A stretch of DNA of 64,000 bases from an uncultured Dehalococcoidia bacterium (GCA_951813535.1 OX638345.1:3650608-3714607); one strand, 5' to 3'; shown: positions 41,933 through 49,902, counted from the first letter of the stretch. Notes: generated from the sequence alone by a model not told the origin. Program-made: numbers and translations.

Positions 41933-42429
41933 CCGCTGTTGTCGGAGTGTCCGTTGCCTTGTTGGGAGAGTCGGACGATAGTCTCAAGCAAAGCCTGTTG
42001 GGTAGCGGTAATCAGTTGGCGTTCCTCAGCAGCTTGGCGGCGCTCCTCACGGAATTCGCTAACCAGCTCCGCAACCATCTGAATGGTTTCGTCTACCCGC
42101 TTGCGCTCATCCGCCAACTGCTGCTCGGCATGGAGCCGCAGTTCGCGTTCCTCGTTGAGCATTCTGCGCATCATATACCGGTCGTACCCTCCTTTGAGTG
42201 CGCCTACGGCCAACGCGGCGCCCCCGGACTTCAGCAAAATTTCGATGTCGATATAGCGGGCGACAGCACCAGGGTGGCATACTCCGTTCGCGGCCGCCGC
42301 AGTCGTGCAAGGTGCTTCGGTAAAGTACCAAACCGTCCATACGGCAGCAGCGGTGATGAGGCCCAGAACAATCGGCGCGGCCCAATCTGACGCGAAATCC
42401 TGGCCGCGCTGCCGGATGCGATCGAGCAT
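41929..42429 (-). CDS. Hypothetical protein with membrane helix and coiled coil
   Basis: 166 residues. One or two hydrophobic helices near residues 18-38 (APIVLGLITAAAVWTVWYF) and 68-82, with a small Cys loop (EAPCTTAAAANGVCHPG) between them on the outer side. Residues 88-150 form a highly charged coiled coil (EERELRLHAEQQLADERKRV...), rich in Glu, Arg and Gln. No family recognised. It ends convergently with the hydratase gene and follows, three bases apart, the leftward dehydrogenase gene, with which it may be co-transcribed. Confidence 0.6.
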   Translation of the reverse strand: MLDRIRQRGQDFASDWAAPIVLGLITAAAVWTVWYFTEAPCTTAAAANGVCHPGAVARYIDIEILLKSGGAALAVGALKGGYDRYMMRRMLNEERELRLHAEQQLADERKRVDETIQMVAELVSEFREERRQAAEERQLITATQQALLETIVRLSQQGNGHSDNSG

Positions 42430-42432
42430 ATA

Positions 42433-43329
42433 TCAGCCGCCGCGCTTCACCTCCACGTCGGCCATCTTCTCGATGAAGTGCAGAATGGCCGAGTGATCGG
42501 CGTCCTGCTCGCCGTCGTTCACCAACGAACCGAGCATCTGCTGCACCAAGGCCGTCACCGGCAGCGGCACGTTCAACTCGGTGGCCGTCTGCAGCACGTT
42601 GCGCAGGTCCTTCTGGTGCAGGCGGATGCGGAAGCCGGCGCGGAAGTTCCGGTCCAGCATCATCGGCCCCTTGGCCTCCATGACCGCGCTGCCGGCCAAG
42701 CCGCCCCGTATGGCGTTGAACACCCGCTCCGGGTCCACTCCCGCCTTCTGGGACAGCACCATGGCCTCGCTGAGGGCCTCTATGTTGGCCGCGACGATGA
42801 TCTGGTTAGCCAGCTTCGTGATGTTGCCGGCGCCGACGTCGCCGGTGAGCACCACGTTGCCGCCCATCACCTGCAGCAGCGGCTCGCAGGCGTTGAAGAC
42901 GCCCTCGTCGCCGCCGACCATGATGGCCAGCGTGCCCGCGATGGCGCCAGGCTCGCCGCCGCTCACCGGAGCGTCCAGGAACTCCACGCCCCGGTCGGCG
43001 CACGCCGCCCCGATCTTCTGCGACATTGACGGCGCGATGCTGCTCATGTCGATGATCACCGATCCCGGCTCCGCTCCCTCCAGCACTCCTTCCGGTCCCA
43101 GGATCGCCCGCTCGGAATCGGCCGAGTCCGGCAGCATGGTGATGGTCCGGGCGCTGCCCCTGGCCGCGCCGGCCGGGGAAGATGCCGCGGCGGCTCCCTC
43201 CGTGGCCAGTTCCTCAACCGGTTCGCCGACGATGTCGTACACGTTCAGCTCATAGCCGGCCGTCATCAGGTTCCGCGCCATCGGCTTCCCCATGATCCCC
43301 AACCCGACAAATCCAATCCGCTCTGCCAT
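42433..43329 (-). CDS. NAD(P)-dependent beta-hydroxyacid dehydrogenase
   Basis: 298 residues from the ATG at 43329, after GGAGGAAG; the open frame ten codons longer is not needed. Family marks: IGFVGLGIMGKPMARNLMTAGY (NAD(P) fold, residues 4-25), FLDAPVSGGEPGAIAGTLAIM (substrate loop near 117-137), GNITKLANQIIVAANI with the catalytic Lys near 170, and RLHQKDLRNVL. Tartronate semialdehyde reductase, 3-hydroxyisobutyrate dehydrogenase and 4-hydroxybutyrate dehydrogenases share these lines. Central carbon or branched-chain catabolism; cytoplasmic. Confidence 0.9.
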   Translation of the reverse strand: MAERIGFVGLGIMGKPMARNLMTAGYELNVYDIVGEPVEELATEGAAAASSPAGAARGSARTITMLPDSADSERAILGPEGVLEGAEPGSVIIDMSSIAPSMSQKIGAACADRGVEFLDAPVSGGEPGAIAGTLAIMVGGDEGVFNACEPLLQVMGGNVVLTGDVGAGNITKLANQIIVAANIEALSEAMVLSQKAGVDPERVFNAIRGGLAGSAVMEAKGPMMLDRNFRAGFRIRLHQKDLRNVLQTATELNVPLPVTALVQQMLGSLVNDGEQDADHSAILHFIEKMADVEVKRGG

Positions 43330-43426
43330 TGCTCTTCCTCCGTCCTGGGTTCGCCGCACGGCGGACCCGGTTGATATCCGGTATTGCCCGAGTATTATAC
43401 CCGCCGCATTCCGATGGCCGGGGTGG

Positions 43427-44575
43427 TCACGCCCGGTCCAGCACCAGGGCCGAGTCCACCTCCGCCGCTACGTCGCCGATCTCCGTTACCAGCACATCCC
43501 CGAGCGTTGCGGTGGTGACCGTAGCCTGTCCCGACAGGTTCGCGACGAGCCGCACCGTGCGGGATACTTCGAGATCGGAGGCAGCTAGCGCGGCGGCGAC
43601 TTCGCGCCACGTTCCGGCGTCCTCCGCGCCCAGCGCCACCACCGTCCGGCCGTCGGCACGCGGTATCCCCGCGTCATTGTCGATCCGTTCCACGGACGCG
43701 CAGACGGCGTCCAGGGGCGAGATGCCGACCAGTTCCAGGGCCAGCCGATAGAAACCGGGCGCGGCAACCAACGAAACCTGGCCGACAGCCTGCTCCAGTT
43801 GGGTGACAAGGCCGGGCGCGGATTCCGCTGGGTCCCCCAGAGTTGCCACCATGGACCACAGGCCGGCCCGGATGTCACGCACCAGCCGGTTGACCAGCTC
43901 TTCGCGATTGTCCGGGCGCAGTTCCAACTCAACCGAGCGTATCCACGGCCGGGCGACCGCCAGGGCCGCCTGGGTTCCGATGACGTAGTCGGCGTTGGAC
44001 AGCAGCTCCCGGGTTGTGGTGGGCACTTGCTGACGGTCGCCGGCGCCCAGCCCCGCGACGGTCACGGCGCGTTGGGCGGACCGGAACGCGGCCACGTACT
44101 TTCGCGTTTCCACCACCTGCCGGGCGTGATTGCCCTCGTGCCCCGACACCCGCTCGATCAGATCCAGAAGGGACAGGGCGGGATAGTTGTTTTCGGGGTT
44201 GTAGGGAGTGGCCGGCAGGTCCAGCTGCTCTTCGGTTAGTCCCGATATCAGATTGCGGAACCGCCGGTAATTGGCCTCCAGCTTGGCCACGTCGGCGGCG
44301 ATGCGATCGGTACGGGCGTCAAAGGCCGGCAGCATCTCCCGCTCCCCCGACGCTATCTGCTCCAACGCCTCCACGAAACTTTCGGTGAGCAGGTGCTGCA
44401 TCACCTCCCAGACCGACCAGCGTGAACCGAGGAACGCATCGGCTTCGTCCAGGCCTTCCAGCGCGTCCAGCAGTGCGGCGTGCCCGTCGTCCAGTCGCTG
44501 CAATGTCCGCTGTTGACGCTCGTGTGCGGACAGGGCCTCTGAACCGGCATCGGTGGGTACATCGTGGGAAACCAT
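43427..44575 (-). CDS. DinB-like domain fused to a tetrapyrrole-methylase-like domain
   Basis: 382 residues in one frame. Residues 1-165 look like a DinB/YfiT four-helix bundle: RWSVWEVMQHLLTESF (first His) and SGHEGNHARQVVETRKYV (His pair), keeping the three-His metal site. From about 170 the sequence changes to a corrin/porphyrin methylase pattern: AVTVAGLGAGDRQQVPTTTR (motif VxGLGxGD), LLSNADYVIG, MVATLGDPAESAPG (the GDP line), VSLVAAPGFYRLALELVGIS, and VVALGAEDAGTWREVAAALA. DinB proteins often use bacillithiol-type thiols; the second part suggests SAM binding. I know of no named protein with this order. Homology of the C-terminal part is by pattern and should be tested. Confidence 0.6.
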   Translation of the reverse strand: MVSHDVPTDAGSEALSAHERQQRTLQRLDDGHAALLDALEGLDEADAFLGSRWSVWEVMQHLLTESFVEALEQIASGEREMLPAFDARTDRIAADVAKLEANYRRFRNLISGLTEEQLDLPATPYNPENNYPALSLLDLIERVSGHEGNHARQVVETRKYVAAFRSAQRAVTVAGLGAGDRQQVPTTTRELLSNADYVIGTQAALAVARPWIRSVELELRPDNREELVNRLVRDIRAGLWSMVATLGDPAESAPGLVTQLEQAVGQVSLVAAPGFYRLALELVGISPLDAVCASVERIDNDAGIPRADGRTVVALGAEDAGTWREVAAALAASDLEVSRTVRLVANLSGQATVTTATLGDVLVTEIGDVAAEVDSALVLDRA

Positions 44576-44671
44576 TGCAAATCCTCTTCACTTTTCCGTG
44601 CATTTTGGCTGGCGTAGCATTATTGCACACCCCTTGGGAAGTTTCGGTGACGGAATCGGTTATCATTAACT

Positions 44672-45469
44672 ATGCGCGGAGAGAGTGTGTTAACTGACTT
44701 GAACATCCGCGCCGGGCAGACGGTGTCGATGCAACGCATGGATGTGTTGCTGACCGAACTCCGATCACGTTCAGAGACCGCGGGCCTGTCGGCGACCCTC
44801 TATTTTCCCGGCGAGGCGGCGCGCGACGACTCCGCCATGTCCGCGCTGTCCCGGGACCGGACGCCAGACTCCTGGATCACGACCCTGGAGAGGGCGGGCA
44901 GTCGTGTCCTGCGGTCGCCCACCGGCGTGGTTGCGTTTCGCGTTGGCAATGCCGGCGTGGCCGTTCTGCCACCGTTTCCCCTGAACAACATGTGGACCGG
45001 GGACATCATCTACGACTGGCCCCTGCGCACGATGCTTTCCGCAGAGCTGACCATCGGCGTCGCTCTGGTGCGTCTGGGTCGCTACGCCATAGCGGTCTAC
45101 GAGGGTCAGAGGCTGGCGGTGTCCAAGACCGACACCCGCTACGTGAAGGGAAAGCATCACGCCGGCGGGACCTCCCAGCGCCGGTTCCAACGGGTCCGGG
45201 AAAACCAGATCCACCGGCTGTACGCTGAGGCGTCGGGCGTACTGGATGCGCAATGGCGACCCTGGATGCACAAGTTCGACTACGTCGCGCTGGGCGGTGA
45301 AGCCGCGACGGTCAACGGTTTTCTACGGGAGTCCCAGACGTTGTCCCGCCTTTCTCCGATAGTCCTGGAGCGCCGGCTGGATGTCCGTGAGCCCAACCGC
45401 GCCTCCCTGGACGAGGTGGGGGCCATGCTGTATCAGTGCCGCCTGTATCCGCTTAGCTGGGACGACTGA
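44672..45469 (+). CDS. VLRF1/Vms1-type peptidyl-tRNA hydrolase (ribosome rescue factor)
   Basis: 265 residues; GTG at 44687 is an alternative start. The N-terminal half is alpha/beta (AVLPPFPLNNMWTGDIIYDW). The middle has the eRF1-like release-factor fold: ALVRLGRYAIAVYEGQRLAV, then the loop KGKHHAGGTSQRRFQRVREN near residues 155-175, where GGTSQ supplies the catalytic Gln like the GGQ of release factors. This is the pattern of bacterial acVLRF1 and eukaryotic Vms1/ANKZF1, which free nascent chains from peptidyl-tRNA on split ribosomes. mutS2, whose product splits collided ribosomes in Bacillus, lies close downstream. Assignment rests on motif recognition. Confidence 0.7.
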   Translation: MRGESVLTDLNIRAGQTVSMQRMDVLLTELRSRSETAGLSATLYFPGEAARDDSAMSALSRDRTPDSWITTLERAGSRVLRSPTGVVAFRVGNAGVAVLPPFPLNNMWTGDIIYDWPLRTMLSAELTIGVALVRLGRYAIAVYEGQRLAVSKTDTRYVKGKHHAGGTSQRRFQRVRENQIHRLYAEASGVLDAQWRPWMHKFDYVALGGEAATVNGFLRESQTLSRLSPIVLERRLDVREPNRASLDEVGAMLYQCRLYPLSWDD

Positions 45470-45513
45470 CATCGAATATATTCCGATGGCGTGGTGATCA
45501 GGAGGTTGTAGAT

Positions 45514-45795
45514 ATGAGCGACGTCGAAGTCAAGGCCACCGCCAGCATTGACCGGGAGACGTGGGATAAAGTGCAGGCGGTGCTGGAATGCCACTACCTC
45601 ACTATTTCCGACGCGCTTTACTTGCTCGTGCAGGCCGTAGCTGATCAAGGCGATCTGCCATTCTCCTGTCTCATCCCCGGCCCGGAGACGATCGCGGCCA
45701 TGGAAGCGGCAGAACGCGGAGACCTGGTGACTGTTGGCAGTGTAGACGACCTCATCGCCGAACTTAATAAAAATGACGACGATGAGGACGATTAG
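45514..45795 (+). CDS. RelB/DinJ-type antitoxin
   Basis: 93 residues with AGGAGG before ATG. The N-terminus (VEVKATASIDRETWDKVQAVL, then LTISDALYLLVQAVADQGDLPF) has the ribbon-helix-helix and linker pattern of RelB/DinJ antitoxins; the C-terminus is very acidic (AELNKNDDDEDD), suited to toxin neutralisation. It overlaps the toxin gene by about 14-23 bases, so both are made together. RelB dimers usually repress their own promoter; no operator is evident by eye. Confidence 0.8.
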   Translation: MSDVEVKATASIDRETWDKVQAVLECHYLTISDALYLLVQAVADQGDLPFSCLIPGPETIAAMEAAERGDLVTVGSVDDLIAELNKNDDDEDD

Positions 45796-46066
45796 ACGCA
45801 CCAGACCCTTCCGACGTGATTATAGACGTGAAAAACGTGGGCAGTATCGTGATACTTTGGATACTGAACTCGACCGAGTCGCTCGCTTGCTGGCCGCGGA
45901 CGAGACCCTTCCCGAAAGGTACCGTGATCATGCGCTGGCCGGCAGGTGGATAGGTCACAGGGAGTGCCATATTCGCCCTAACCTGCTCTTGATCTACAGT
46001 AAGCCTGACACTGAAACATTGCTGTTGGAACGCCTTGGCTCCCATGGCGAACTCCGTTTGGCCTGA
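45773..46066 (+). CDS. YafQ-type mRNA interferase with altered catalytic residue
   Basis: 97 residues; a second ATG at 45782 is equally likely and gives the usual N-terminus (RTIRRTRPFRRDYRREKRG). The RelE-superfamily fold is clear: YRDHALAGRWIGHRECHI, RPNLLLIYSKPDTETLLLE, then RLGSHGELR. In E. coli YafQ the set His50, His63, Asp67, Trp68, His87 cuts mRNA on the ribosome. Here the three His are kept, but the Asp reads Asn (codon AAC at 45980-45982) and Trp reads Leu. Activity may be reduced. Overlaps the antitoxin gene. Confidence 0.8.
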   Translation: MTTMRTIRRTRPFRRDYRREKRGQYRDTLDTELDRVARLLAADETLPERYRDHALAGRWIGHRECHIRPNLLLIYSKPDTETLLLERLGSHGELRLA

Positions 46067-46089
46067 CCGGCGTCCGAGTTCGACGGTGC

Positions 46090-46095
46090 TATAAT
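46090..46095 (+). promoter_or_regulatory. -10 box TATAAT directly before mutS2 (leaderless promoter candidate)
   Basis: A perfect TATAAT ends seven bases before the mutS2 ATG and there is no Shine-Dalgarno. The transcript would start at or next to the start codon. Confidence 0.5.
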
Positions 46096-46102
46096 CTCGG
46101 TC

Positions 46103-48508
46103 ATGACATCGGCGGAGGACCAATCCATTCCACCCGAGGCGGGGTTCCAGCGCGCCATCGGGCTGTTGGAATTTGACCAGATTCGGCTACGCCTGGCTGA
46201 GACCACTCGCACTGCCCTGGGCGGCGAGGCAGCCGCCGACCTCACGCCTTCGTCGGATCCGCGCGACATCGCGGTGCGGCAGCAGGAAACTGCCGAAGCC
46301 CGACGCCTGCTGGATACCACCGGCGATCTGGAACTCGGCCCTGAGGAAGACCTGCGCCCAGCGGTACAGCGAGCCCTGTTGGGCGGTGTGCTGCGGGGCG
46401 AGGAACTGCGCCATGTGGGTGCGCTGGCCGCTGCCGCACGCTGGAACCGAAACTCGCTGGCGCGCCGCGACGATCTGCCCGTGCTGGCGGCGCTCGCGCA
46501 GAACCTGCCCGAACTGCCTGATCTGGAGAGCGCGGTCAACCGTGCCATCGGGCCCGGCGGCGAGGTACTGGATGCAGCGTCGCCGGAGTTGGCCCGCCTG
46601 CGCCGCGAGTCCCGCTCATCCTGGTCTTCACTCAACGACGTGATGCAGCGGTCGCTGCGCCGGCACCAGCGCTCGGGCGTCATCCAGGAGGATATCGTCA
46701 CCGAGCGCAACGGGCGCATGGTCCTGCTGATCAAGACGGAGTTCAAGGGCCAGGCTCCCGGCATTGTTCACGACGTTTCCGACAGCGGCGCCACCGTGTT
46801 CATCGAACCCATGCCGGCCATCGACCTTGGCAACCGCTGGCGCGAGACCCGCCTTGCGGAGCAGCGCGAGGAGGAGCGGGTGCTGCGCCAGTTGTCGGAA
46901 ATGGTGGGCCGGTACTCGGACGACATAACCCTGATGCTGAGCCTGCTGGCGCGGCTGGACCTGGCCGCAGCCAAGGGGCGCTACGCCGCATCACTGCGCG
47001 CCGTGTCCCCCACGCTGCTGGATGCCGGCGAGCCACGTCGCATGGAGATCACCGGCGGCCGCCACCCCCTGCTGACTGGCGATATTGTGCCCACCACGAT
47101 CGGCATCGGTGAGGGCCGGCCGGTACTGGTCATCACCGGCCCCAACGCGGGCGGGAAGACCGTTGCGCTGAAGACCGTCGGCCTCCTGGCAATGATGGCC
47201 CATGCCGGCCTCCAGGTGCCAGCGGACGACGCCGTACTGCCGCTGATGGACGGCGTGTACGCCGACATCGGAGACCAGCAGAGCATCTTCGAGTCGCTGT
47301 CCACCTTCAGCAGCCATATCAGCAACATACGGCGGATCATAGGCGTTGCCACCGCCCACTCCCTGATATTGATTGACGAGCTGGGTTCAGCGACCGATCC
47401 GGAAGAAGGCTCGGCTCTGGCGATTGCGCTGCTATCCCACCTGCGGGACCTGGGCGCCATGGTGGTGGCCACCACGCACCACCGGAACGTGGCGCGCCTG
47501 GCCCAGGAGGAGGACGGGATGGTCAACGCCAGCGTGGACCTGAACCCGCGCACCCTGGAGCCCACCTACCGCCTCACCCACGGGATTCCGGGCCGCAGCT
47601 ACGCCCTGACCATCGCCGCTCGCCTGGGCCTGCCGGAAGGGGTGATCTCCGGCGCCCAATCGCACCTGGAACCGAGCCACGTCCGAACGGACCAACTGTT
47701 GCAGGAACTCCAGGAGGAGCGGCTCACCGTGTCCGAACTGCGATTGCAGGCGGAGCAGGCGTTGAACGCGGCGCGGGCTCGAGAGCAGGATATCGCCCAG
47801 CAACTGGACGCGGTGGAGGACACCAAGGCCCAACTGGTGGAGGATGCCCGCCGGGAGCTGGCCGAGCAGATCGTCGATTTGACCGGCCGGATCCGGCGCG
47901 CCGAACGCTCGCTGGAGCGCTCATCAGTTGCCGCCGACGCCCGGGCTCGCGACGTAGATCTGCGCGAGGAACGGGAGCGGCTGGCGGAGGCGCAGCGGGA
48001 GGTGGTATCTCCCGAATGGGCGCCGATTCCGGTGGAGCGTCCGCCCTGGTACCACGACCTGCGCGCCGGCGACCGGGTGTACATCCGCGGCGTGTCCCGT
48101 CCGGTCGAGGTGGTGGCCGCGCCCGACCAGCAACAGGAGCTCGAGGTGATGATCGGCAGCATGCGCGCCCGCCTGCCCGTCTACCAGCTGGATCGCCCGG
48201 CCGACCGGCTGCATCCGGTGGCGGAGCAGGCCGGCGTGGTGTATCGACGACCCGAGAGCAAGCGGACGATGAGCCCCGAGGTCAACCTGCACGGGTACCG
48301 CGTCGACGAGGCGTTGAACGTGATCGATTCACTGCTGGACGATGCCGCATTGGAAGGGATGTCGTCGCTGAAGATTGTGCACGGCAAGGGTACGGGCGCG
48401 CTGCGCCGGGCCATACGGGAGTACCTGGCCGGGCATCCGCTGGTAGCGACGACAGAGCCGGGCGAGGGCGGCAACGCTGCCGGCGTGACGGTGGTGCAGT
48501 TGCGGTAG
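46103..48508 (+). CDS. mutS2: MutS2 with C-terminal Smr domain
   Basis: 801 residues, usual length. The MutS-type core and lever lead to the ATPase: Walker A VITGPNAGGKTVALKTVG near residue 343, then ESLSTFSSHISNIRRII, Walker B LILIDELGSATDPEEGSALA near 423, and the conserved TTHHRNVA. A KOW-like segment lies around 650-680, and the Smr nuclease-like domain ends the protein (VNLHGYRVDEALNVIDSLL, IVHGKGTGALRRAIREYL, from about 727). The LDLR-type motif of active Smr appears as VNLHG. MutS2 suppresses recombination and, in Bacillus, rescues collided ribosomes. Next to the VLRF1 gene. Confidence 0.96.
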   Translation: MTSAEDQSIPPEAGFQRAIGLLEFDQIRLRLAETTRTALGGEAAADLTPSSDPRDIAVRQQETAEARRLLDTTGDLELGPEEDLRPAVQRALLGGVLRGEELRHVGALAAAARWNRNSLARRDDLPVLAALAQNLPELPDLESAVNRAIGPGGEVLDAASPELARLRRESRSSWSSLNDVMQRSLRRHQRSGVIQEDIVTERNGRMVLLIKTEFKGQAPGIVHDVSDSGATVFIEPMPAIDLGNRWRETRLAEQREEERVLRQLSEMVGRYSDDITLMLSLLARLDLAAAKGRYAASLRAVSPTLLDAGEPRRMEITGGRHPLLTGDIVPTTIGIGEGRPVLVITGPNAGGKTVALKTVGLLAMMAHAGLQVPADDAVLPLMDGVYADIGDQQSIFESLSTFSSHISNIRRIIGVATAHSLILIDELGSATDPEEGSALAIALLSHLRDLGAMVVATTHHRNVARLAQEEDGMVNASVDLNPRTLEPTYRLTHGIPGRSYALTIAARLGLPEGVISGAQSHLEPSHVRTDQLLQELQEERLTVSELRLQAEQALNAARAREQDIAQQLDAVEDTKAQLVEDARRELAEQIVDLTGRIRRAERSLERSSVAADARARDVDLREERERLAEAQREVVSPEWAPIPVERPPWYHDLRAGDRVYIRGVSRPVEVVAAPDQQQELEVMIGSMRARLPVYQLDRPADRLHPVAEQAGVVYRRPESKRTMSPEVNLHGYRVDEALNVIDSLLDDAALEGMSSLKIVHGKGTGALRRAIREYLAGHPLVATTEPGEGGNAAGVTVVQLR

Positions 48509-48520
48509 GGGGTCGCGGTC

Positions 48521-48549
48521 TTGACACCCGACGCGGCCTGCTCTAACGT
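48521..48549 (+). promoter_or_regulatory. Sigma-70 promoter of the VOC protein gene
   Basis: TTGACA (48521-48526), 17-base spacer, TAACGT (48544-48549), 37 bases before the ATG. Confidence 0.7.
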
Positions 48550-48585
48550 TGCGCCACAACGCAAGACCCTCCAGGAGGTAACGAT

Positions 48586-49065
48586 ATGGCCCAGATTGGC
48601 GGACTTGGACACGTAGGCATCTACGCGACCGACCTGATGAAGATGCGCGATTTCTACAGCCGGGTGCTCGGACTGAAGATCGCCGACGAAGACCTGGAAC
48701 AGCGCGGCATGGTCTTCATGAGCTCCGACCCGGTGGCTGAGCACCATGAGTTTGTGCTGATGCAAGGCCGCGTCACATCCGACGACGCCAGGGTCATCCA
48801 GCAGATTTCCTTCGCGGTGCCGTCCATCCAGGACATGCGCGAGTTCAAGGCGCGCCTGGACGAGGAGAACGCGACCATAGACCGGATCGTCAGCCACGGC
48901 AACGCCTTCGGAATGTACTTCTTTGATCCGGAGGGCAACCGCATCGAGCTGTATTACAAGACCGGCTTCCCGGTCCCGCAGCCCCACGGCGACCCGCTGG
49001 ACCTGAGCCGCAGCGACGAAGAGCTGCTGGACGAGGCCAAGGAACTGCTGCACACCAAGCGCTAG
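48586..49065 (+). CDS. VOC-family (glyoxalase/extradiol dioxygenase-like) protein
   Basis: 159 residues with AGGAGG eight bases before ATG. Two beta-alpha-beta-beta-beta modules: GGLGHVGIYATDLMKMRDFYSR (first metal His, residues about 5-10), VLGLKIADEDLEQRGMVFMS, HHEFVLMQ (second His), and MYFFDPEGNRIELYYKTG with the metal Glu near 125. This is the metal site of extradiol ring-cleaving dioxygenases and relatives such as biphenyl-2,3-diol 1,2-dioxygenase. A ring-cleavage or glyoxalase role is possible; no aromatic pathway genes adjoin. Has its own promoter and terminator. Confidence 0.88.
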   Translation: MAQIGGLGHVGIYATDLMKMRDFYSRVLGLKIADEDLEQRGMVFMSSDPVAEHHEFVLMQGRVTSDDARVIQQISFAVPSIQDMREFKARLDEENATIDRIVSHGNAFGMYFFDPEGNRIELYYKTGFPVPQPHGDPLDLSRSDEELLDEAKELLHTKR

Positions 49066-49085
49066 TCAGATAACCCCGAGGCATC

Positions 49086-49117
49086 GCCGCCGCTGCTGAA
49101 TCTTCGGCAGCGGCGGC
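49086..49117 (+). terminator. Terminator of the VOC gene
   Basis: GCCGCCGCTGC pairs with GCAGCGGCGGC (11 bp, ten-base loop) 21 bases after the stop; followed by TGCTATTAAT. Confidence 0.65.
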
Positions 49118-49121
49118 CTGC

Positions 49122-49127
49122 TATTAA
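49122..49127 (+). promoter_or_regulatory. -10 box TATTAA before the 49.1 kb two-gene module (leaderless candidate)
   Basis: TATTAA(T) ends eight bases before ATG at 49136, directly after the previous terminator; no Shine-Dalgarno. Same geometry as before mutS2 and the CoxG-like gene. Confidence 0.4.
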
Positions 49128-49135
49128 TCTCTCCG

Positions 49136-49513
49136 ATGACTTTCCGTGAACCCCTGCCGGAGGACTGCCCACCATCCGAAGCCGTGGAAATTGCCGCGCC
49201 TCGCGTGGTCTATCGCATTGTGCGACATGACCCGCCTGCGGATGCGGATTTCAAGTCGCAACGCGCGATGTTTCCGAACCGCCCCTTTCCCAACGTTTCC
49301 GAGTGCCAGGCGCGCGGACTTTCAGTCCACGACGACATCAGAGAAACGCGGTTGCTGTTGAACCTGCGAAACTTTCGCGGTTGTACAATCTGTCAGGTTA
49401 ATTTAGACCGTGGGGCCGGATACATTCAGCGCACTGGCGGACCTTCCCATTTTACCTGGTGGCCACTGGTTGACTACGACATTCCGGCAAATTGCCTGGT
49501 GGTGGCGTTATGA
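49136..49513 (+). CDS. Hypothetical protein, first gene of a coupled pair
   Basis: 125 residues, not recognised. Features: Pro-rich start (PLPEDCPPSEAVEIAAPRVV), a basic/aromatic middle (DFKSQRAMFPNRPFPNVSEC), then LLLNLRNFRGCTICQVNLDRGAG and a Trp/His-rich end (GPSHFTWWPLVDYDIPANC). Five Cys, two of them as CTIC. The stop overlaps the next start (ATGA), so the two proteins are probably partners. The gene pair has a somewhat different base composition and stands as an island between VOC and MFS genes. A toxin-antitoxin-like or phage-derived origin is only a guess. Confidence 0.55.
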   Translation: MTFREPLPEDCPPSEAVEIAAPRVVYRIVRHDPPADADFKSQRAMFPNRPFPNVSECQARGLSVHDDIRETRLLLNLRNFRGCTICQVNLDRGAGYIQRTGGPSHFTWWPLVDYDIPANCLVVAL

Positions 49514-49902
49514 GAATGGCAAAACTTGCCGCAACGGTTTTGTACTACGACGGCGTTCAGGTTTTTGAGGGCATAGACGACAGCGGAGACCGCTATCTGG
49601 GAGCGATGATTGACTCGGAGCCGGGCGCAGACCGCTATCTAGTAACCGGTGTGTCTCCCGATCATTTGCGCGAATTGCGGGCGGGTAAGCGTGATTTGCG
49701 CGCCGTACTGCTGGAGTGCTCGCATGAAGGCTGGTACCTGGCGCGCGTGGGCGATAATTTTGCGGTTCCTTTTGATCTGGAGCGTCAGCAGGGCGCGCTG
49801 CTCGACCATGACTATCTTCCAGAGGATGGCATCCTGTTGGCCGGAACCGAAGATGGAATTGACAACACGGCGGTCGGACAACCCGTGAGCCGCGTTTCCT
49901 GA
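49510..49902 (+). CDS. Hypothetical protein, second gene of the coupled pair
   Basis: 130 residues from ATG at 49510 that overlaps the preceding stop. The sequence begins MAKLAATVLYYDGVQVFEGIDD after two codons and continues DSGDRYLGAMIDSEPGADRYLVTGVS, LRAGKRDLRAVLLE, GWYLARVGDN. It looks like a small beta-rich domain seen in uncharacterised proteins annotated only by DUF numbers (I think of DUF6575 but cannot confirm). No transmembrane part or catalytic motif seen. Function unknown. Confidence 0.6.
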   Translation: MRMAKLAATVLYYDGVQVFEGIDDSGDRYLGAMIDSEPGADRYLVTGVSPDHLRELRAGKRDLRAVLLECSHEGWYLARVGDNFAVPFDLERQQGALLDHDYLPEDGILLAGTEDGIDNTAVGQPVSRVS

